DNA of 64,000 bases from CAVPMW01 sp963706515 (GTDB taxonomy: Bacteria; Chloroflexota; Anaerolineae; Anaerolineales; UBA4823), in contig CAVPMW010000007.1 of NCBI GenBank assembly GCA_963706515.1, positions 248,001 to 312,000 on the forward strand, given 5' to 3'. Both the position numbers and the translations under genes were made by a program. This document shows, in pieces, positions 27,866 to 36,567 of this stretch (positions within the stretch are counted from its first letter, which is position 1; each line of letters begins with the position of its first letter). Under the pieces are notes generated by a model. The model saw only the letters and a program-made list of their open reading frames with translations. It was not told the origin of the DNA and made no database searches.

Positions 27866-27894
27866 TGGTATAATCTTCTTGCAACTAATTGCAA
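27866..27894 (+). promoter_or_regulatory. Extended -10 promoter with Nur/Zur-like box
   Basis: TGGTATAAT (27866-27874) is an extended -10 element. Directly after it lies TTGCAA-CTAA-TTGCAA (27879-27894), an inverted repeat close to the TTGCAA-N5-TTGCAA box known for the nickel regulator Nur. It would cover the transcription start of the fur-like gene and perhaps of the whole nickel/cobalt transporter operon. Confidence 0.6.
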
Positions 27895-27909
27895 TAGAGA
27901 GTATTCGCA

Positions 27910-28371
27910 ATGCCCCACTGCCATATCTACCTCCAAACACTGCGTGACCTCGGCTACCGGATTACTCCCCAGCGGGAGATGATCATCGAAGCGTTCGTCC
28001 ACGGCCCGCAGCACGTCACTGCCGAGGAAATTTATGACCAGGTGCGGAAACGCACCCGGGCGGTAAATATTGCCACCGTCTACCGCACTCTCGACCTGCT
28101 GGTGGAAAGAGGCATGGCAAACCGCGCCGGTCTGCAAGATGAGCGAATCGTGTATGCCACATCCCAGCACGGCCCCCACCTGCACCTGGTATGCCGCGCC
28201 TGCGGCAGCGTGACCAATGCTGAGGACGGCCTTTTTATCTCGTTGGATAGTCAACTAAGAGAAAAATACCAGTTTTCGGCTGATCTGACCCACATGACCA
28301 TCCGTGGATTATGTGCGGATTGCCAGTCCAAGGCCTCTAACGCTCAGCCGACCATACGCTCCGCCGATTAG
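27910..28371 (+). CDS. Fur family metalloregulator (Nur-like by context)
   Basis: 153 residues. The winged helix contains GYRITPQREMIIEAFVHGPQ, TAEEIYDQVRKRTRAVNIAT and VYRTLDLLVERG. The dimerisation domain has the His-rich HGPHLHLVCRACG and a second Cys pair (GLCADCQ), giving the structural zinc site of two CxxC motifs. The following three genes encode a nickel/cobalt ECF transporter and the promoter carries a Nur-like box, so nickel or cobalt is the likeliest signal; zinc remains possible. The ribosome site is weak. Confidence 0.87.
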   Translation: MPHCHIYLQTLRDLGYRITPQREMIIEAFVHGPQHVTAEEIYDQVRKRTRAVNIATVYRTLDLLVERGMANRAGLQDERIVYATSQHGPHLHLVCRACGSVTNAEDGLFISLDSQLREKYQFSADLTHMTIRGLCADCQSKASNAQPTIRSAD

Positions 28372-28472
28372 TTCGCTCCTGTCATTACGCCAACCTGGCA
28401 TCTCGCAGAGACACGATCCAATAACGATCTCGCTCCAGGTTTGGAAAAAAATCCGGAAGGAGGTTAATCCCC

Positions 28473-29552
28473 ATGTTTTTCAAACAATCCCCCTTTTCGA
28501 ATAAATGGATGATCGGTTACTACGCGGTTTTGCTGGCGTGGCTCAGCACTACTGCCATGCATATTCCCGACGGATACCTCAGCCCAATTACCTCCCTGAT
28601 TATGTTTTTACTGGTCTTGCCCTTCTGGATGATCGGCATCCGCAAGGTCCGCCAGACGATGAATTCGCGGAGCGTGCCGCTCATCGCCCTGTTAGCTGCC
28701 TTCTCCTTTGTAATTATGATGTTCAACGTTCCGCTCCCCGGCGGAACTACCGGGCATGCGGTTGGAGCAGCCCTCGCAGCGATTATTTTAGGGCCCGAGA
28801 TTGCCACGATCGCAATATCCATCGCCCTGATGATCCAGGCTTTATTCTTTGGCGACGGCGGAGTCCTGGCGATCGGAGCGAATTGTTTCAATATGGCCGT
28901 GGTAATTCCGTATGTGAGCTACGCCGTTTACCAGGCATTCTCGCGAGGCACCCCCGTAACTTCCTCCCGCCGGTTAGCGGGCGCGGCAGTTGGCGGTTGG
29001 GTGGGCGTTACCACAGCGGCTTTCTTAGCCGGCGTGGAATTTGGCATCCAGCCATTGCTCTTCAAGACTGCAGACGGAGCGCCTTTATATGCTCCCTACC
29101 CCCTATCGGTAGCAATCCCGGCGATGGTCATCCCCCATATGCTGGTAGCCTCGGTCGTTGAAGGCGGCTTGACCGCGCTGGTCGTGGCCTTCCTGCAGCG
29201 CACCAATCCTGCAATCCTAGAGGCGGCGGATAAGCCGGAGGAAATCTCTGCAGGCAGCAGCTTCCAAAAATTGCGCTGGCTGTGGATCGGAGTAGGCATA
29301 ATGGTGATCGCCTCACCGCTGGGTCTGCTCGCCCCGGGGACTGCCTGGGGAGAGTGGGGAACGGAGGAGCTGGCGAAGATGGGTCTGGCTGGTATTCCGA
29401 GCGGTTTGGAGCGCTTGTCCGGATTGTGGGGCGCACCGCTCGCCGGATATGATCTGCCAGCCCTCGGGAACGCCAACCTGGGTTACGTCCTTTCTGCCGC
29501 CTTAGGAATACTTGTGATCGCCTGGTGGTTTGGTTGTTCACCCGGCTCCTGA
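28473..29552 (+). CDS. Nickel/cobalt ECF transporter S component, CbiM/NikM with PDGLE-like tail
   Basis: 359 residues with a strong GGAGG site. The family signature AMHIPDGYLSP sits near residue 37, behind a signal-peptide-like helix (MIGYYAVLLAWLSTTA). Cleavage after TTA would free the Met-His N-terminus that CbiM/NikM use as metal ligands. A further ligand region is GGTTGHAVGAALAAI, and GDGGVLAIGANCFNMA is also typical. The C-terminal part (from LRWLWIGVGIMVIASPLGLL) resembles the PDGLE/CbiN domain. The end, WWFGCSPGS, looks frameshifted: a neighbouring frame gives WLFTRLLTVRSPAPKQQQ with a stop at 29587. First structural gene of the transporter operon. Confidence 0.9.
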   Translation: MFFKQSPFSNKWMIGYYAVLLAWLSTTAMHIPDGYLSPITSLIMFLLVLPFWMIGIRKVRQTMNSRSVPLIALLAAFSFVIMMFNVPLPGGTTGHAVGAALAAIILGPEIATIAISIALMIQALFFGDGGVLAIGANCFNMAVVIPYVSYAVYQAFSRGTPVTSSRRLAGAAVGGWVGVTTAAFLAGVEFGIQPLLFKTADGAPLYAPYPLSVAIPAMVIPHMLVASVVEGGLTALVVAFLQRTNPAILEAADKPEEISAGSSFQKLRWLWIGVGIMVIASPLGLLAPGTAWGEWGTEELAKMGLAGIPSGLERLSGLWGAPLAGYDLPALGNANLGYVLSAALGILVIAWWFGCSPGS

Positions 29553-29666
29553 CAGTGCGTTCCCCTGCACCAAAGCAGCAGCAATGAGCCAAACCAATTT
29601 TTTCAGCTCTGAGGTCGTCAAGGACCGGTCTCCATACTCTACTGGATTAAGAGTCGCAGAATCTTG

Positions 29667-30512
29667 ATGGAATCTTCATCCGCGAGCAAGCATACCCACA
29701 GGCGGGGAGGCGTCCTGGAACATACGCTGCAGGGGATCAGTGAAACCCTGGAAAGAGGTCTATTCGCAGAGGAAATCAGCGGCAGGGCAGGCTTCTTCCA
29801 ATCGCTGGATGCACGGGTGAAAATCATCTCAATCCTGGCGCTTTTAATAGGAATAAACCTTTCCCGCAGCTTATGGGTGATCGCCGCAGTGTACCTGCTG
29901 GCGCTGCTGCTCGCCTGGCGCTCGGCGATCCCTGCCGATTTCTTCATCAAACGTGTCTGGCTGGCGCTTCCGTTTTTTACCGGATTGATCATCCTGCCGG
30001 CGCTGTTTATCACTCCCGGACCCGCACTGGTGCAGCTGCCGCTGGGACTGGAAATTACCCGAACTGGAGTGACAACTGCGCTTTTCCTGCTCCTCCGGGT
30101 AAGCACTTCGGTTTCGCTGACCTTGCTGCTCATCCTGACTACCCCCTGGAATGGAGTGCTGAGCGCTCTCAGCGTTTTGCACGTCCCGGATGTTTTCATC
30201 CTCATCCTGGGCATGACCTATCGTTATATTTATCTGTTCCTGCACACTGCCAACGATATGTTTCTTTCCCGCAGAAGCCGCGTGGTTGGTCGTCTGTCCA
30301 GCTCCGAAGAGCGGCGCATGCTGGCTGCTACCAGCGGGACCTTGCTGGGCAAATCACTCAACCTGAGCAGCGAGGTCTATCTGGCGATGCAAAGCCGAGG
30401 TTTCAGGGGCACAGTGGTTACACTGAAACCCTTCCGGATGCTGCCCCGGGATTGGCTGTGGCTGATTGTTTTCCTGGCTATTTCGTCGCTGGTCATCTAT
30501 TTTGGACGCTGA
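29667..30512 (+). CDS. ECF transporter T component, CbiQ/NikQ
   Basis: 281 residues from the ATG at 29667. After a hydrophilic N-terminus (GRAGFFQSLDARVKIISIL) come about five membrane helices, and near the C-terminus the MQSRGFRG segment, one of the Ala/Gly-Arg-containing coupling motifs of T components that contact the ATPases. It connects CbiM to CbiO. The stop TGA is followed directly by the frame of the ATPase. Confidence 0.88.
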   Translation: MESSSASKHTHRRGGVLEHTLQGISETLERGLFAEEISGRAGFFQSLDARVKIISILALLIGINLSRSLWVIAAVYLLALLLAWRSAIPADFFIKRVWLALPFFTGLIILPALFITPGPALVQLPLGLEITRTGVTTALFLLLRVSTSVSLTLLLILTTPWNGVLSALSVLHVPDVFILILGMTYRYIYLFLHTANDMFLSRRSRVVGRLSSSEERRMLAATSGTLLGKSLNLSSEVYLAMQSRGFRGTVVTLKPFRMLPRDWLWLIVFLAISSLVIYFGR

Positions 30513-30578
30513 TTGAGTCTGCGCAGCCTGTGCCCCTACCAACAGTCCATATATTCTGTTCATGAGGCGAGATCACTT

Positions 30579-31364
30579 TTGAGTACCGACCCCGTTTTTG
30601 AAGTTCAGCAAGTATCATTTACCTACGAAGGCAAACAACTTGCCCTCGAGGATATTGACTTGCTGGTGCCCGCGGGGGAATGCCTGGTGATCCTGGGAGC
30701 CAATGGGTGCGGAAAAAGCACGCTGCTTAAAATCCTGGATGGGTTATATTTCCCCACGCAGGGAACTGTTACAGCTTTCGGCAGACCGCTGACAGAAGAG
30801 GCATTGCGCGACGAGACCTATAATTTCACTTTTCGCCGGCGAGTAGGGCTGGTGTTTCAAGATTCGGACGTGCAGCTGTTCTCACCTTCCGTGTTAGACG
30901 AAGTTGCTTTTGCTCCCCTTCAATTAGGACTGCCGCGTGCGGAAGTATCGCAGAGAGTAGACGAAGCTCTCCAGGCGCTGCGCATCGATAAGCTGCGTGA
31001 CCGGGCGCCTCACCGGCTCTCCGGCGGTGAAAAACGCCGCGTCGCGCTCGCCTCTTTGCTCAGCCTGCGGCCTGATGTCTGGCTGCTCGACGAACCCACG
31101 GCTGGCCTCGACCCGCGCAGCCAATCCTGGTTGATTGAGTTCATTCTAGATCAGCGCGCGGAAGGCAAAACCGTGATCACTGCCACTCACGATCTTAACA
31201 TCGCGGAGCAGATTGCGACCAGTATCTGCGTATTCAGCGAAGATCATCGTATCGTCGCTTCAGGTCCGCCGGATTCAATCTTATGCGACCACGATCTGCT
31301 TCACCGGTGCAACCTGACGCATTACCATCTCGAGCGGACAAGAGCCATGAATTCCAGAGGCTGA
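30579..31364 (+). CDS. ECF transporter ATPase, CbiO/NikO
   Basis: 261 residues from a TTG at 30579, which has GAGGCGAG just upstream; the open frame extends to 30513 but those 22 residues do not match the family. Walker A GANGCGKST, Q loop (GLVFQDSDVQLFSPSV), signature LSGGEKRRVALASLL, Walker B VWLLDEPTAGLD and the switch His (TATHDLN) are present. As the only ATPase in the operon it should act as a homodimer. It energises nickel/cobalt uptake. Confidence 0.9.
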   Translation: MSTDPVFEVQQVSFTYEGKQLALEDIDLLVPAGECLVILGANGCGKSTLLKILDGLYFPTQGTVTAFGRPLTEEALRDETYNFTFRRRVGLVFQDSDVQLFSPSVLDEVAFAPLQLGLPRAEVSQRVDEALQALRIDKLRDRAPHRLSGGEKRRVALASLLSLRPDVWLLDEPTAGLDPRSQSWLIEFILDQRAEGKTVITATHDLNIAEQIATSICVFSEDHRIVASGPPDSILCDHDLLHRCNLTHYHLERTRAMNSRG

Positions 31365-31734
31365 CAATTCCCTCGGATCGGTATATATTCCGCGGGCATC
31401 CCAAGTGGGGGAAATTTCATGGATGTGACTGCGATTCGAAAATCGATTTAAGCGTTTCTCCGAATCTATAAAAGACTTAAGCTTTCCCCACAAAAGCTAT
31501 CGAAAAATGGGGTTGGGTTGACCCTCGCTTATCGGCCAGTCCAATGAGCCTCCTGAAGTGCCGGGGGTAAACCAGCCACGAATGTGTAAGGTTGATAGCA
31601 TAAGTGGAGTGCTAAAATCCGGTACAGATGCCCAAAACCCCAATTAAGATCCAGTTAAGTTCACCGATGAATGTGACTCAAATCCCCGACCAGTTACGTT
31701 AAGAATATCAGAAAGGTAATCAGAGCAACCAAGA
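31365..31734. other. Intergenic region upstream of the ECF sigma factor
   Basis: 370 bases. No coding frame is supported. The second half should contain the promoter of the sigma/FecR operon; no consensus boxes were identified, which would fit an ECF-type promoter used by the sigma factor itself. Confidence 0.4.
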
Positions 31735-32292
31735 ATGCTGGAAACCATCACCCCCGAGGCCATCGCCCGTGCTCAAACTGGAGATCCTGCAGTCATCGGC
31801 GATATATACGATTACTACCGGCTTGGCGTCTATCGCTACCTGTACTACCGTGTGGGCGATCCACATACCGCTGAAGACCTGACCTCGGAGGTTTTCCTGC
31901 GCATGATCCGTTCTTTGAACGGCTACCATCCCCAAAATGTTGCTTTCGATGCCTGGATATTTCAGATCGCGCGCAACCTGTCTATTGACCACTACCGGAA
32001 ATCTGGCAGCAGGGAACATTTAAGTCTCGAGGAAGACATGATCGCTGATCATACGGATGACCCAGATCGCAACCTCGAAAATAATTTGACCAGTGATGTG
32101 TTGTTGAAGGCATTGGCAAAATTGAGCGAAACCCAACGCGATGTGATCGTTCTCCGCTTCGTCAATGGGCTGCCTATCGCGCAGGTCGCTCAGACCCTGC
32201 ATAAGAGCGAAAATGCAGTCAAAGCCATGCAGCGCCGTTCCCTGGCTAAATTGCGCACGACTCTGATCGAATGGGAGGTCACATATGCCTGA
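31735..32292 (+). CDS. RNA polymerase ECF sigma factor
   Basis: 185 residues. Region 2 includes YRYLYYRVGDPHTAEDLTSE and VFLRMIRSL, then FDAWIFQIARNLSIDHYRKS; region 4 includes LSETQRDVIVLRFVNGLPIA and VAQTLHKSENAVKAMQRRSL. The stop overlaps the start of the FecR-domain gene by eight bases, so the two are translationally coupled. The partner likely holds the sigma factor at the membrane until a signal arrives. Confidence 0.93.
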   Translation: MLETITPEAIARAQTGDPAVIGDIYDYYRLGVYRYLYYRVGDPHTAEDLTSEVFLRMIRSLNGYHPQNVAFDAWIFQIARNLSIDHYRKSGSREHLSLEEDMIADHTDDPDRNLENNLTSDVLLKALAKLSETQRDVIVLRFVNGLPIAQVAQTLHKSENAVKAMQRRSLAKLRTTLIEWEVTYA

Positions 32293-34351
32293 GCTAGATG
32301 ATTTATTTCAAGAACAATTGGAAGCTCTGGAAGGGGGGAAGCCTGTGGAAGCTCTCCTGGCTGAATTATCCCCGGAAGCCGATGACCTGAGACAGCTCTT
32401 GAAGCTGGCGGCAGATATCCGGGCTCTCCCCCACCCTCAACCCGCCCATGCCCTGGAGCGCGTAAAATTGGAGGCGATCGCTGCCCGAGAGAAAACACGC
32501 CCGCTGACGCTGCCGTACTCGCAGCCGCATTCTGCGCGCACGAATCATCGCGCCCCATCCTTTCGCCTGCCTGTATTTACCGTCGGCCTGGTGGCGGCAG
32601 CTGCGGCAATCGTATTGTTAGCGCTGTTTGCTTTTACTGCCCTATTCGGCATTATTTACCAGCGGGCACAAACTGCCTCCCTCAAAGATGTCACAGGGAT
32701 TGCGATGGTTGCCTCAACTGGTGCATCTGAGGATTGGAAGCCCGTTGAAAATGGCACCCGTGTGCACGCCGGAGAGCGCCTGGTCACGGGACCAGATTCT
32801 GGATTGACCCTGGTTTTCGCCGAAGGCAGCCGCATGGTTATGGACCCGAACAGCGACATTACCCTGGACGAGCTCAGCGTAAGCTGGGGGAAGTCGCTTC
32901 ATATGGTGGCTTCTCAGCGAACCGGGATGACCTCGCACAGTGTGGTTCCTTTGCGCGGCGCGCAAAGTGCATATCAAGTAATCACCCCCGTGGGGGTCGC
33001 CAGTGTCCACGGCACGCACTTCAGCGTGCTGGTCGGCAAGAACGGGCTGGCGCGTTTTGCCGTGGATACTGGCAAGGTGGTGGTCACCGGTCAAAATACC
33101 GAGCTTGCTCTCGAAGCCGGTCAGGCTGCTTCCACCAAACCCGGTCTGCTCCCTCAGGCACCCGACTACCAGTTTAATCTCACCGGGGAGGTGACCAGCA
33201 TTGACGGTGAGATATGGACTGTTGCCGGTGTCTCCTTTATCGTGAACGGTGACACTCAATTGGCTGGAAACCCGCAGGAAGGCTCTAAAGTATTCGTCGA
33301 AGGACGGATCACCGCTGCGGGGGAGCGCCTGGCGGATAGCGTCACTGTCTTGAACGACGATGTTGAGAAGACGGAATCCACCTTCACCGGGATCCTCCAA
33401 TCCAGGCAGGATGATACCTGGCTGGTGGACGGGATCGCTATCCATCTCACCGAGGATACAGAAATCGGAGCGGGCATAGCCCTAGGTATGCCAGTAAAAG
33501 TCAGGTTCTACGTCGATAGCGGTGGGCGCTGGGTCGCGACGAAGATTGAAGCGCTGATCGAGGACACTGAAGAACCCACACCGACCGCTACGCCACAGAT
33601 CTCAGCCACTCCTACACCCACCGGCGAGGTCCCTCCGACCGAAATTCCTACGCCGACGCCCTTCACGAATTGTACCGGGGCAAACCCGCAGCCCAAGGGC
33701 GCCCAGCTCGCCGCACAATACGGTGTGCCCTACGAAGAGATCATGGGATGGTTCTGCCAGCACTTCGGCTTCGGCGAAATCGATTTGGCCTATGGCTTGA
33801 GCAGACAATACAACCTCTCTGTCGTACAGATCTTTGACTTGCGCCGCAGCGGATTGGGCTGGGGGCAGATCAAGCAAATGCTCGCCAAGGGATTGATCAC
33901 TCCAACCCCGGTGGTCACAGCGACTCTTACAGCGACTCTCACCCCTACTGTTACAGGCACCATCACGGTGACCGAAACTCCTACGGGCACACCGGCGACG
34001 CCTACACCATTGCCGGTCAAGAACGACCGGAACTGCCCGCAGCAAGCTAACCCAACTGCACGATCGCTGGCTGCACGCTACGCCGTGACGGTCGAGGAGA
34101 TTATGGGCTGGTTCTGCCGGGGCTTTGGCTTCGGAGAAATCGACCGGGCCTATAGCTGGGGCATACAATACAATCTCCCCCCTGCGGAAATCTTCGCCAT
34201 GCGCACCCAGGGGCTCGGGTGGGGGCAGATCAGGCAGCGCCTAGAGGCTTCCTACCTGGCGGGAACCCCGCAGCCAGGCGGCCCGGGTAACGGCAATCCC
34301 GGAAATAATCCTCCCGGACACGACAAAACTCCCAAGCCCAAGAAACCTTAG
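32285..34351 (+). CDS. FecR-domain membrane protein with two Cys-containing repeat modules
   Basis: 688 residues. An acidic cytoplasmic N-terminus of about 90 residues (DDLFQEQLEALEGGKPVEAL), plausible for sigma binding, is followed by a membrane helix (about 92-125) and a FecR domain containing YQVITPVGVASVHGTHFSVL. Two DUF5666-like beta modules start near residues 300 and 366. Thr/Pro-rich linkers then separate two copies of a module of roughly 77 residues (about 462-537 and 580-658), each with an Asn-Cys start and the core EEIMGWFC, FGFGEID and GLGWGQI. The tail is Gly/Pro/Lys rich. Coupled to the sigma factor upstream. The repeat module is not a family I can name. Confidence 0.85.
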   Translation: MPELDDLFQEQLEALEGGKPVEALLAELSPEADDLRQLLKLAADIRALPHPQPAHALERVKLEAIAAREKTRPLTLPYSQPHSARTNHRAPSFRLPVFTVGLVAAAAAIVLLALFAFTALFGIIYQRAQTASLKDVTGIAMVASTGASEDWKPVENGTRVHAGERLVTGPDSGLTLVFAEGSRMVMDPNSDITLDELSVSWGKSLHMVASQRTGMTSHSVVPLRGAQSAYQVITPVGVASVHGTHFSVLVGKNGLARFAVDTGKVVVTGQNTELALEAGQAASTKPGLLPQAPDYQFNLTGEVTSIDGEIWTVAGVSFIVNGDTQLAGNPQEGSKVFVEGRITAAGERLADSVTVLNDDVEKTESTFTGILQSRQDDTWLVDGIAIHLTEDTEIGAGIALGMPVKVRFYVDSGGRWVATKIEALIEDTEEPTPTATPQISATPTPTGEVPPTEIPTPTPFTNCTGANPQPKGAQLAAQYGVPYEEIMGWFCQHFGFGEIDLAYGLSRQYNLSVVQIFDLRRSGLGWGQIKQMLAKGLITPTPVVTATLTATLTPTVTGTITVTETPTGTPATPTPLPVKNDRNCPQQANPTARSLAARYAVTVEEIMGWFCRGFGFGEIDRAYSWGIQYNLPPAEIFAMRTQGLGWGQIRQRLEASYLAGTPQPGGPGNGNPGNNPPGHDKTPKPKKP

Positions 34352-34371
34352 ACCGGAAGCTCATCTTAGCT

Positions 34372-34412
34372 CAGTCCCTCTGTCCTTGGGGAGATAGGGG
34401 GACTGATTTTAT
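34372..34412 (+). terminator. Rho-independent terminator of the sigma/FecR operon
   Basis: CAGTCCCTCTGTCC pairs imperfectly with GGAGATAGGGGGACTG across a short loop and is followed by ATTTTATTAATT. It lies 20 bases past the FecR-protein stop. Confidence 0.75.
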
Positions 34413-34511
34413 TAATTGATGAAGCGCGGTAGAGAATTTTAGGATTTATCCGGCATAGCCAGTCGCCCGATGATTATCAACCGGTGAGAGAGGGATGCCT
34501 TACTGAACGAG

Positions 34512-35495
34512 TCACCCCAGAATTGCCTCCCGCAGCAAGGCGGAAGCATCCATCGAATCCCCGGAGGCGATCACAGCCGCGAAGCGCTCCCGACCGACCT
34601 TGTCCAGAAGATTATGCAGGCCTTGTAGCCAGCGGATGCTCTCCTGGGCGGCACGCATCCCATTTTCGCGGTAAGGGAAGATGTCCAACGCATACCAGCC
34701 CGTGTAGCTCATCCGGTCGAGCCAGTACAGCAGCTCGAGCATTTCAATCGTGTGGACAGAGCCGACGGTCATGTCATCGTCCCACATGCGCCAGTTGTCA
34801 TTGAAGTGCATATAGAAGAGCTTATTACCGAAATATTGGAGCAAGGCAGCCAACTCGGCAGTATTCTCGTATGCCATCAGCGCGTGCCCTACGTCGATCA
34901 TCGCGCCGACATTCGGACGATTGACTTTGTCAATCAGCAGCAAGGTCTTGCCGACTGTCGCAATGTAGCAGTGAGTCCTGGGCTCCTTGGGCTTGTACTC
35001 CAGAACGATCTTGACTTCAGGCAGGTACTCCGCGCACTCCAGCACACCCTCGATGAGCAGGTCCCATGCCTGGAGGTAATTGCCTTGAAATGGATAATCG
35101 TAGCCATCCTGACCGAACCACAGATCGATCACTTCGCAGTTCAACTGCTTCGCCCACAGCATCGACTTCTTGACTTCCTGGATAGCTTCCTTGCGGATGG
35201 TGGGATCGATGGAGGCGAATGACCCGCGTCCCCACTTAGCGGACGCCCAGATATCGGGAGTCACGCAGGTCACCACCAATCCAGCGTCGCTAACCTGCCG
35301 GCGGATTTGTTCCACGTTGTTATCATTGACATGCCAGAGGCCGACCAGCTCAACCCCGGTCAAGCCTTCTACCTGGGTCGCCATTTTGATCAGCTCTTCC
35401 GTGGAATATCGCTCTCCATATCCAGAGAGAACATAGCGATCAGCGCCTGCATTGAAAGTGTTGATATTTGCTGAAAATCGAGGTTTAATTGTCAT
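34512..35495 (-). CDS. Sugar isomerase/epimerase-like TIM-barrel protein
   Basis: 327 residues of the xylose-isomerase-like TIM-barrel superfamily (COG1082). Typical segments: SANINTFNAGADRYVL at the start, GLTGVELVGLWHVND, a metal-binding Glu in VKIVLEYKPKEPR, His/Asp in GAMIDVGHALMAYEN, MHFNDN and the late YTGWYALDIFP. It probably interconverts a ketose or acid, but the exact reaction is unknown. It stands alone, downstream of and in the same direction as the gntR gene, and next to the RuBisCO-like operon, so it may supply substrate to that pathway. Confidence 0.87.
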   Translation of the reverse strand: MTIKPRFSANINTFNAGADRYVLSGYGERYSTEELIKMATQVEGLTGVELVGLWHVNDNNVEQIRRQVSDAGLVVTCVTPDIWASAKWGRGSFASIDPTIRKEAIQEVKKSMLWAKQLNCEVIDLWFGQDGYDYPFQGNYLQAWDLLIEGVLECAEYLPEVKIVLEYKPKEPRTHCYIATVGKTLLLIDKVNRPNVGAMIDVGHALMAYENTAELAALLQYFGNKLFYMHFNDNWRMWDDDMTVGSVHTIEMLELLYWLDRMSYTGWYALDIFPYRENGMRAAQESIRWLQGLHNLLDKVGRERFAAVIASGDSMDASALLREAILG

Positions 35496-35566
35496 CGGAT
35501 CGCTCTCCTAGGAATCATATCTCGCCTGCCTGGCTGACTCATGCCAGGTAGATTTTCCCTGGCAGG

Positions 35567-36349
35567 TCACATGCCAAACCCGCAGCTTAGATGAACGCGC
35601 AAATCATACCGGTCGCCTCGCCAGATGGCCTCCAGGTATTCAACCGGTCGATCGTATTGATCGTAGGTGGTGCGGCAGAAGTCAAAAACAGGGGTACCTT
35701 CGCGCGTCTCTAATAGATCTGCTTCCTCAGCAGTGGTAAGCCGCGTGCGGATGATCTGGTCAGCCGCCTGCAAGTCGATGCCATACGCATTTTTTAAGAT
35801 ATAGTAGAGCGAGCCGTTTAGATCCTTGCGATCTAATCTCGGCGTAATATTTTCCGGGATGTAGGACCACTGCAAGCTGATTGGCTCGTCGTTCGCCAGG
35901 CGCAGCCGGAATATTTCCCAGACCAGCATACCATCCGGAAGAGATAGGCTGTGCGCGATGTGCGCCCGTGGGGGTACACATTTCACACTGATGATCTGAG
36001 AGCCGGGAACCCAACCCCGCAGTTTCAGGTCTTCCGTGGTTGAGCACAGCTGGGTCAGGTCGAGCTCCAACCGCCGCCGCTTGAGGAAGGTGCCTCTGCC
36101 TTTTTCCCGGTAGATTAATCCCTCCCTCTCGAGCACATCCAGTGCATGGCGGACAGTTCCCCGGTTAACCTGGAAGAATTCACCCAGCTCACTTTCGGAA
36201 GGGAAAGCCGTCTCCGAGGCTTGAGAGGTGCTGGTGAAATCCTGAATCGCTTCTCGCAATATTTGCGCCATCTGGTAGTAAAAGGGCACAGGAAGCTCTT
36301 TATTGATCTTCCTTACCGTGAGTAAACCGTCGAGGAGCATACCTTCCAT
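35567..36349 (-). CDS. GntR/HutC family regulator (UTRA domain)
   Basis: 260 residues from the ATG at 36349, chosen because GAGGAAAAAG precedes it; a longer frame up to 36385 would overlap the operator. The winged helix has PFYYQMAQILREAIQDF, PSESELGEFFQVNRGTVRHA and LDVLEREGLIYREKGRGTFL. The UTRA ligand domain includes MLVWEIFRLRLANDEPISLQ, TTAEEADLLETREGTPVFDF and YLEAIWRGDRYDL. It lies divergent to the RuBisCO-like operon with matching operators on both sides, and so should control itself, perhaps the TIM-barrel gene, and the operon. Confidence 0.92.
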   Translation of the reverse strand: MEGMLLDGLLTVRKINKELPVPFYYQMAQILREAIQDFTSTSQASETAFPSESELGEFFQVNRGTVRHALDVLEREGLIYREKGRGTFLKRRRLELDLTQLCSTTEDLKLRGWVPGSQIISVKCVPPRAHIAHSLSLPDGMLVWEIFRLRLANDEPISLQWSYIPENITPRLDRKDLNGSLYYILKNAYGIDLQAADQIIRTRLTTAEEADLLETREGTPVFDFCRTTYDQYDRPVEYLEAIWRGDRYDLRVHLSCGFGM

Positions 36350-36374
36350 CTTTTTCCTCACTGAAATTTCTATA

Positions 36375-36384
36375 TGTATATACA
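36375..36384 (-). promoter_or_regulatory. GntR operator 1 (gntR side)
   Basis: TGTATATACA, a perfect palindrome followed by AGTA; it shares the pattern TGTAYRTACAAGTA with the site at 36483 and resembles HutC-subfamily operators. It sits just downstream of the predicted gntR transcription start. Confidence 0.6.
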
Positions 36385-36399
36385 AGTATACTGGAAATG

Positions 36400-36428
36400 A
36401 TTTTAATCAATCTCACCGGCAGTGTCAA
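36400..36428 (-). promoter_or_regulatory. Promoter of gntR
   Basis: In minus-strand sense TTGACA (36428-36423) and TAAAAT (36405-36400) are 17 bases apart. Confidence 0.65.
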
Positions 36429-36448
36429 GCCTTAAATAACCGCTAATC

Positions 36449-36477
36449 TTGACAGTGGTTTCAAATCGTGCTATAGT
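36449..36477 (+). promoter_or_regulatory. Promoter of the RuBisCO-like operon
   Basis: TTGACA (36449-36454) and TATAGT (36472-36477) with a 17-base spacer. The two divergent -35 boxes are only 20 bases apart. Confidence 0.72.
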
Positions 36478-36482
36478 TTTCC

Positions 36483-36492
36483 TGTACGTACA
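36483..36492 (+). promoter_or_regulatory. GntR operator 2 (operon side)
   Basis: TGTACGTACA followed by AGTA, matching operator 1 in pattern. It covers the expected transcription start of the RuBisCO-like operon, so binding would block it. Confidence 0.6.
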
Positions 36493-36567
36493 AGTAGCCA
36501 TGTAAATAAAATATATTGCTCATTATCAAGAAATTTACAAACCAGCCTTGGAATGGAGATCTAATTC

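Larger units (their letters stand above)
27565..27909. other. Intergenic region between VOC gene and fur-like gene
   Basis: 345 bases holding the palindromic element copy E (27635-27684), an A/T-rich stretch, and the promoter and operator of the Fur-family gene (27866-27894). No additional gene seen. Confidence 0.6.
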
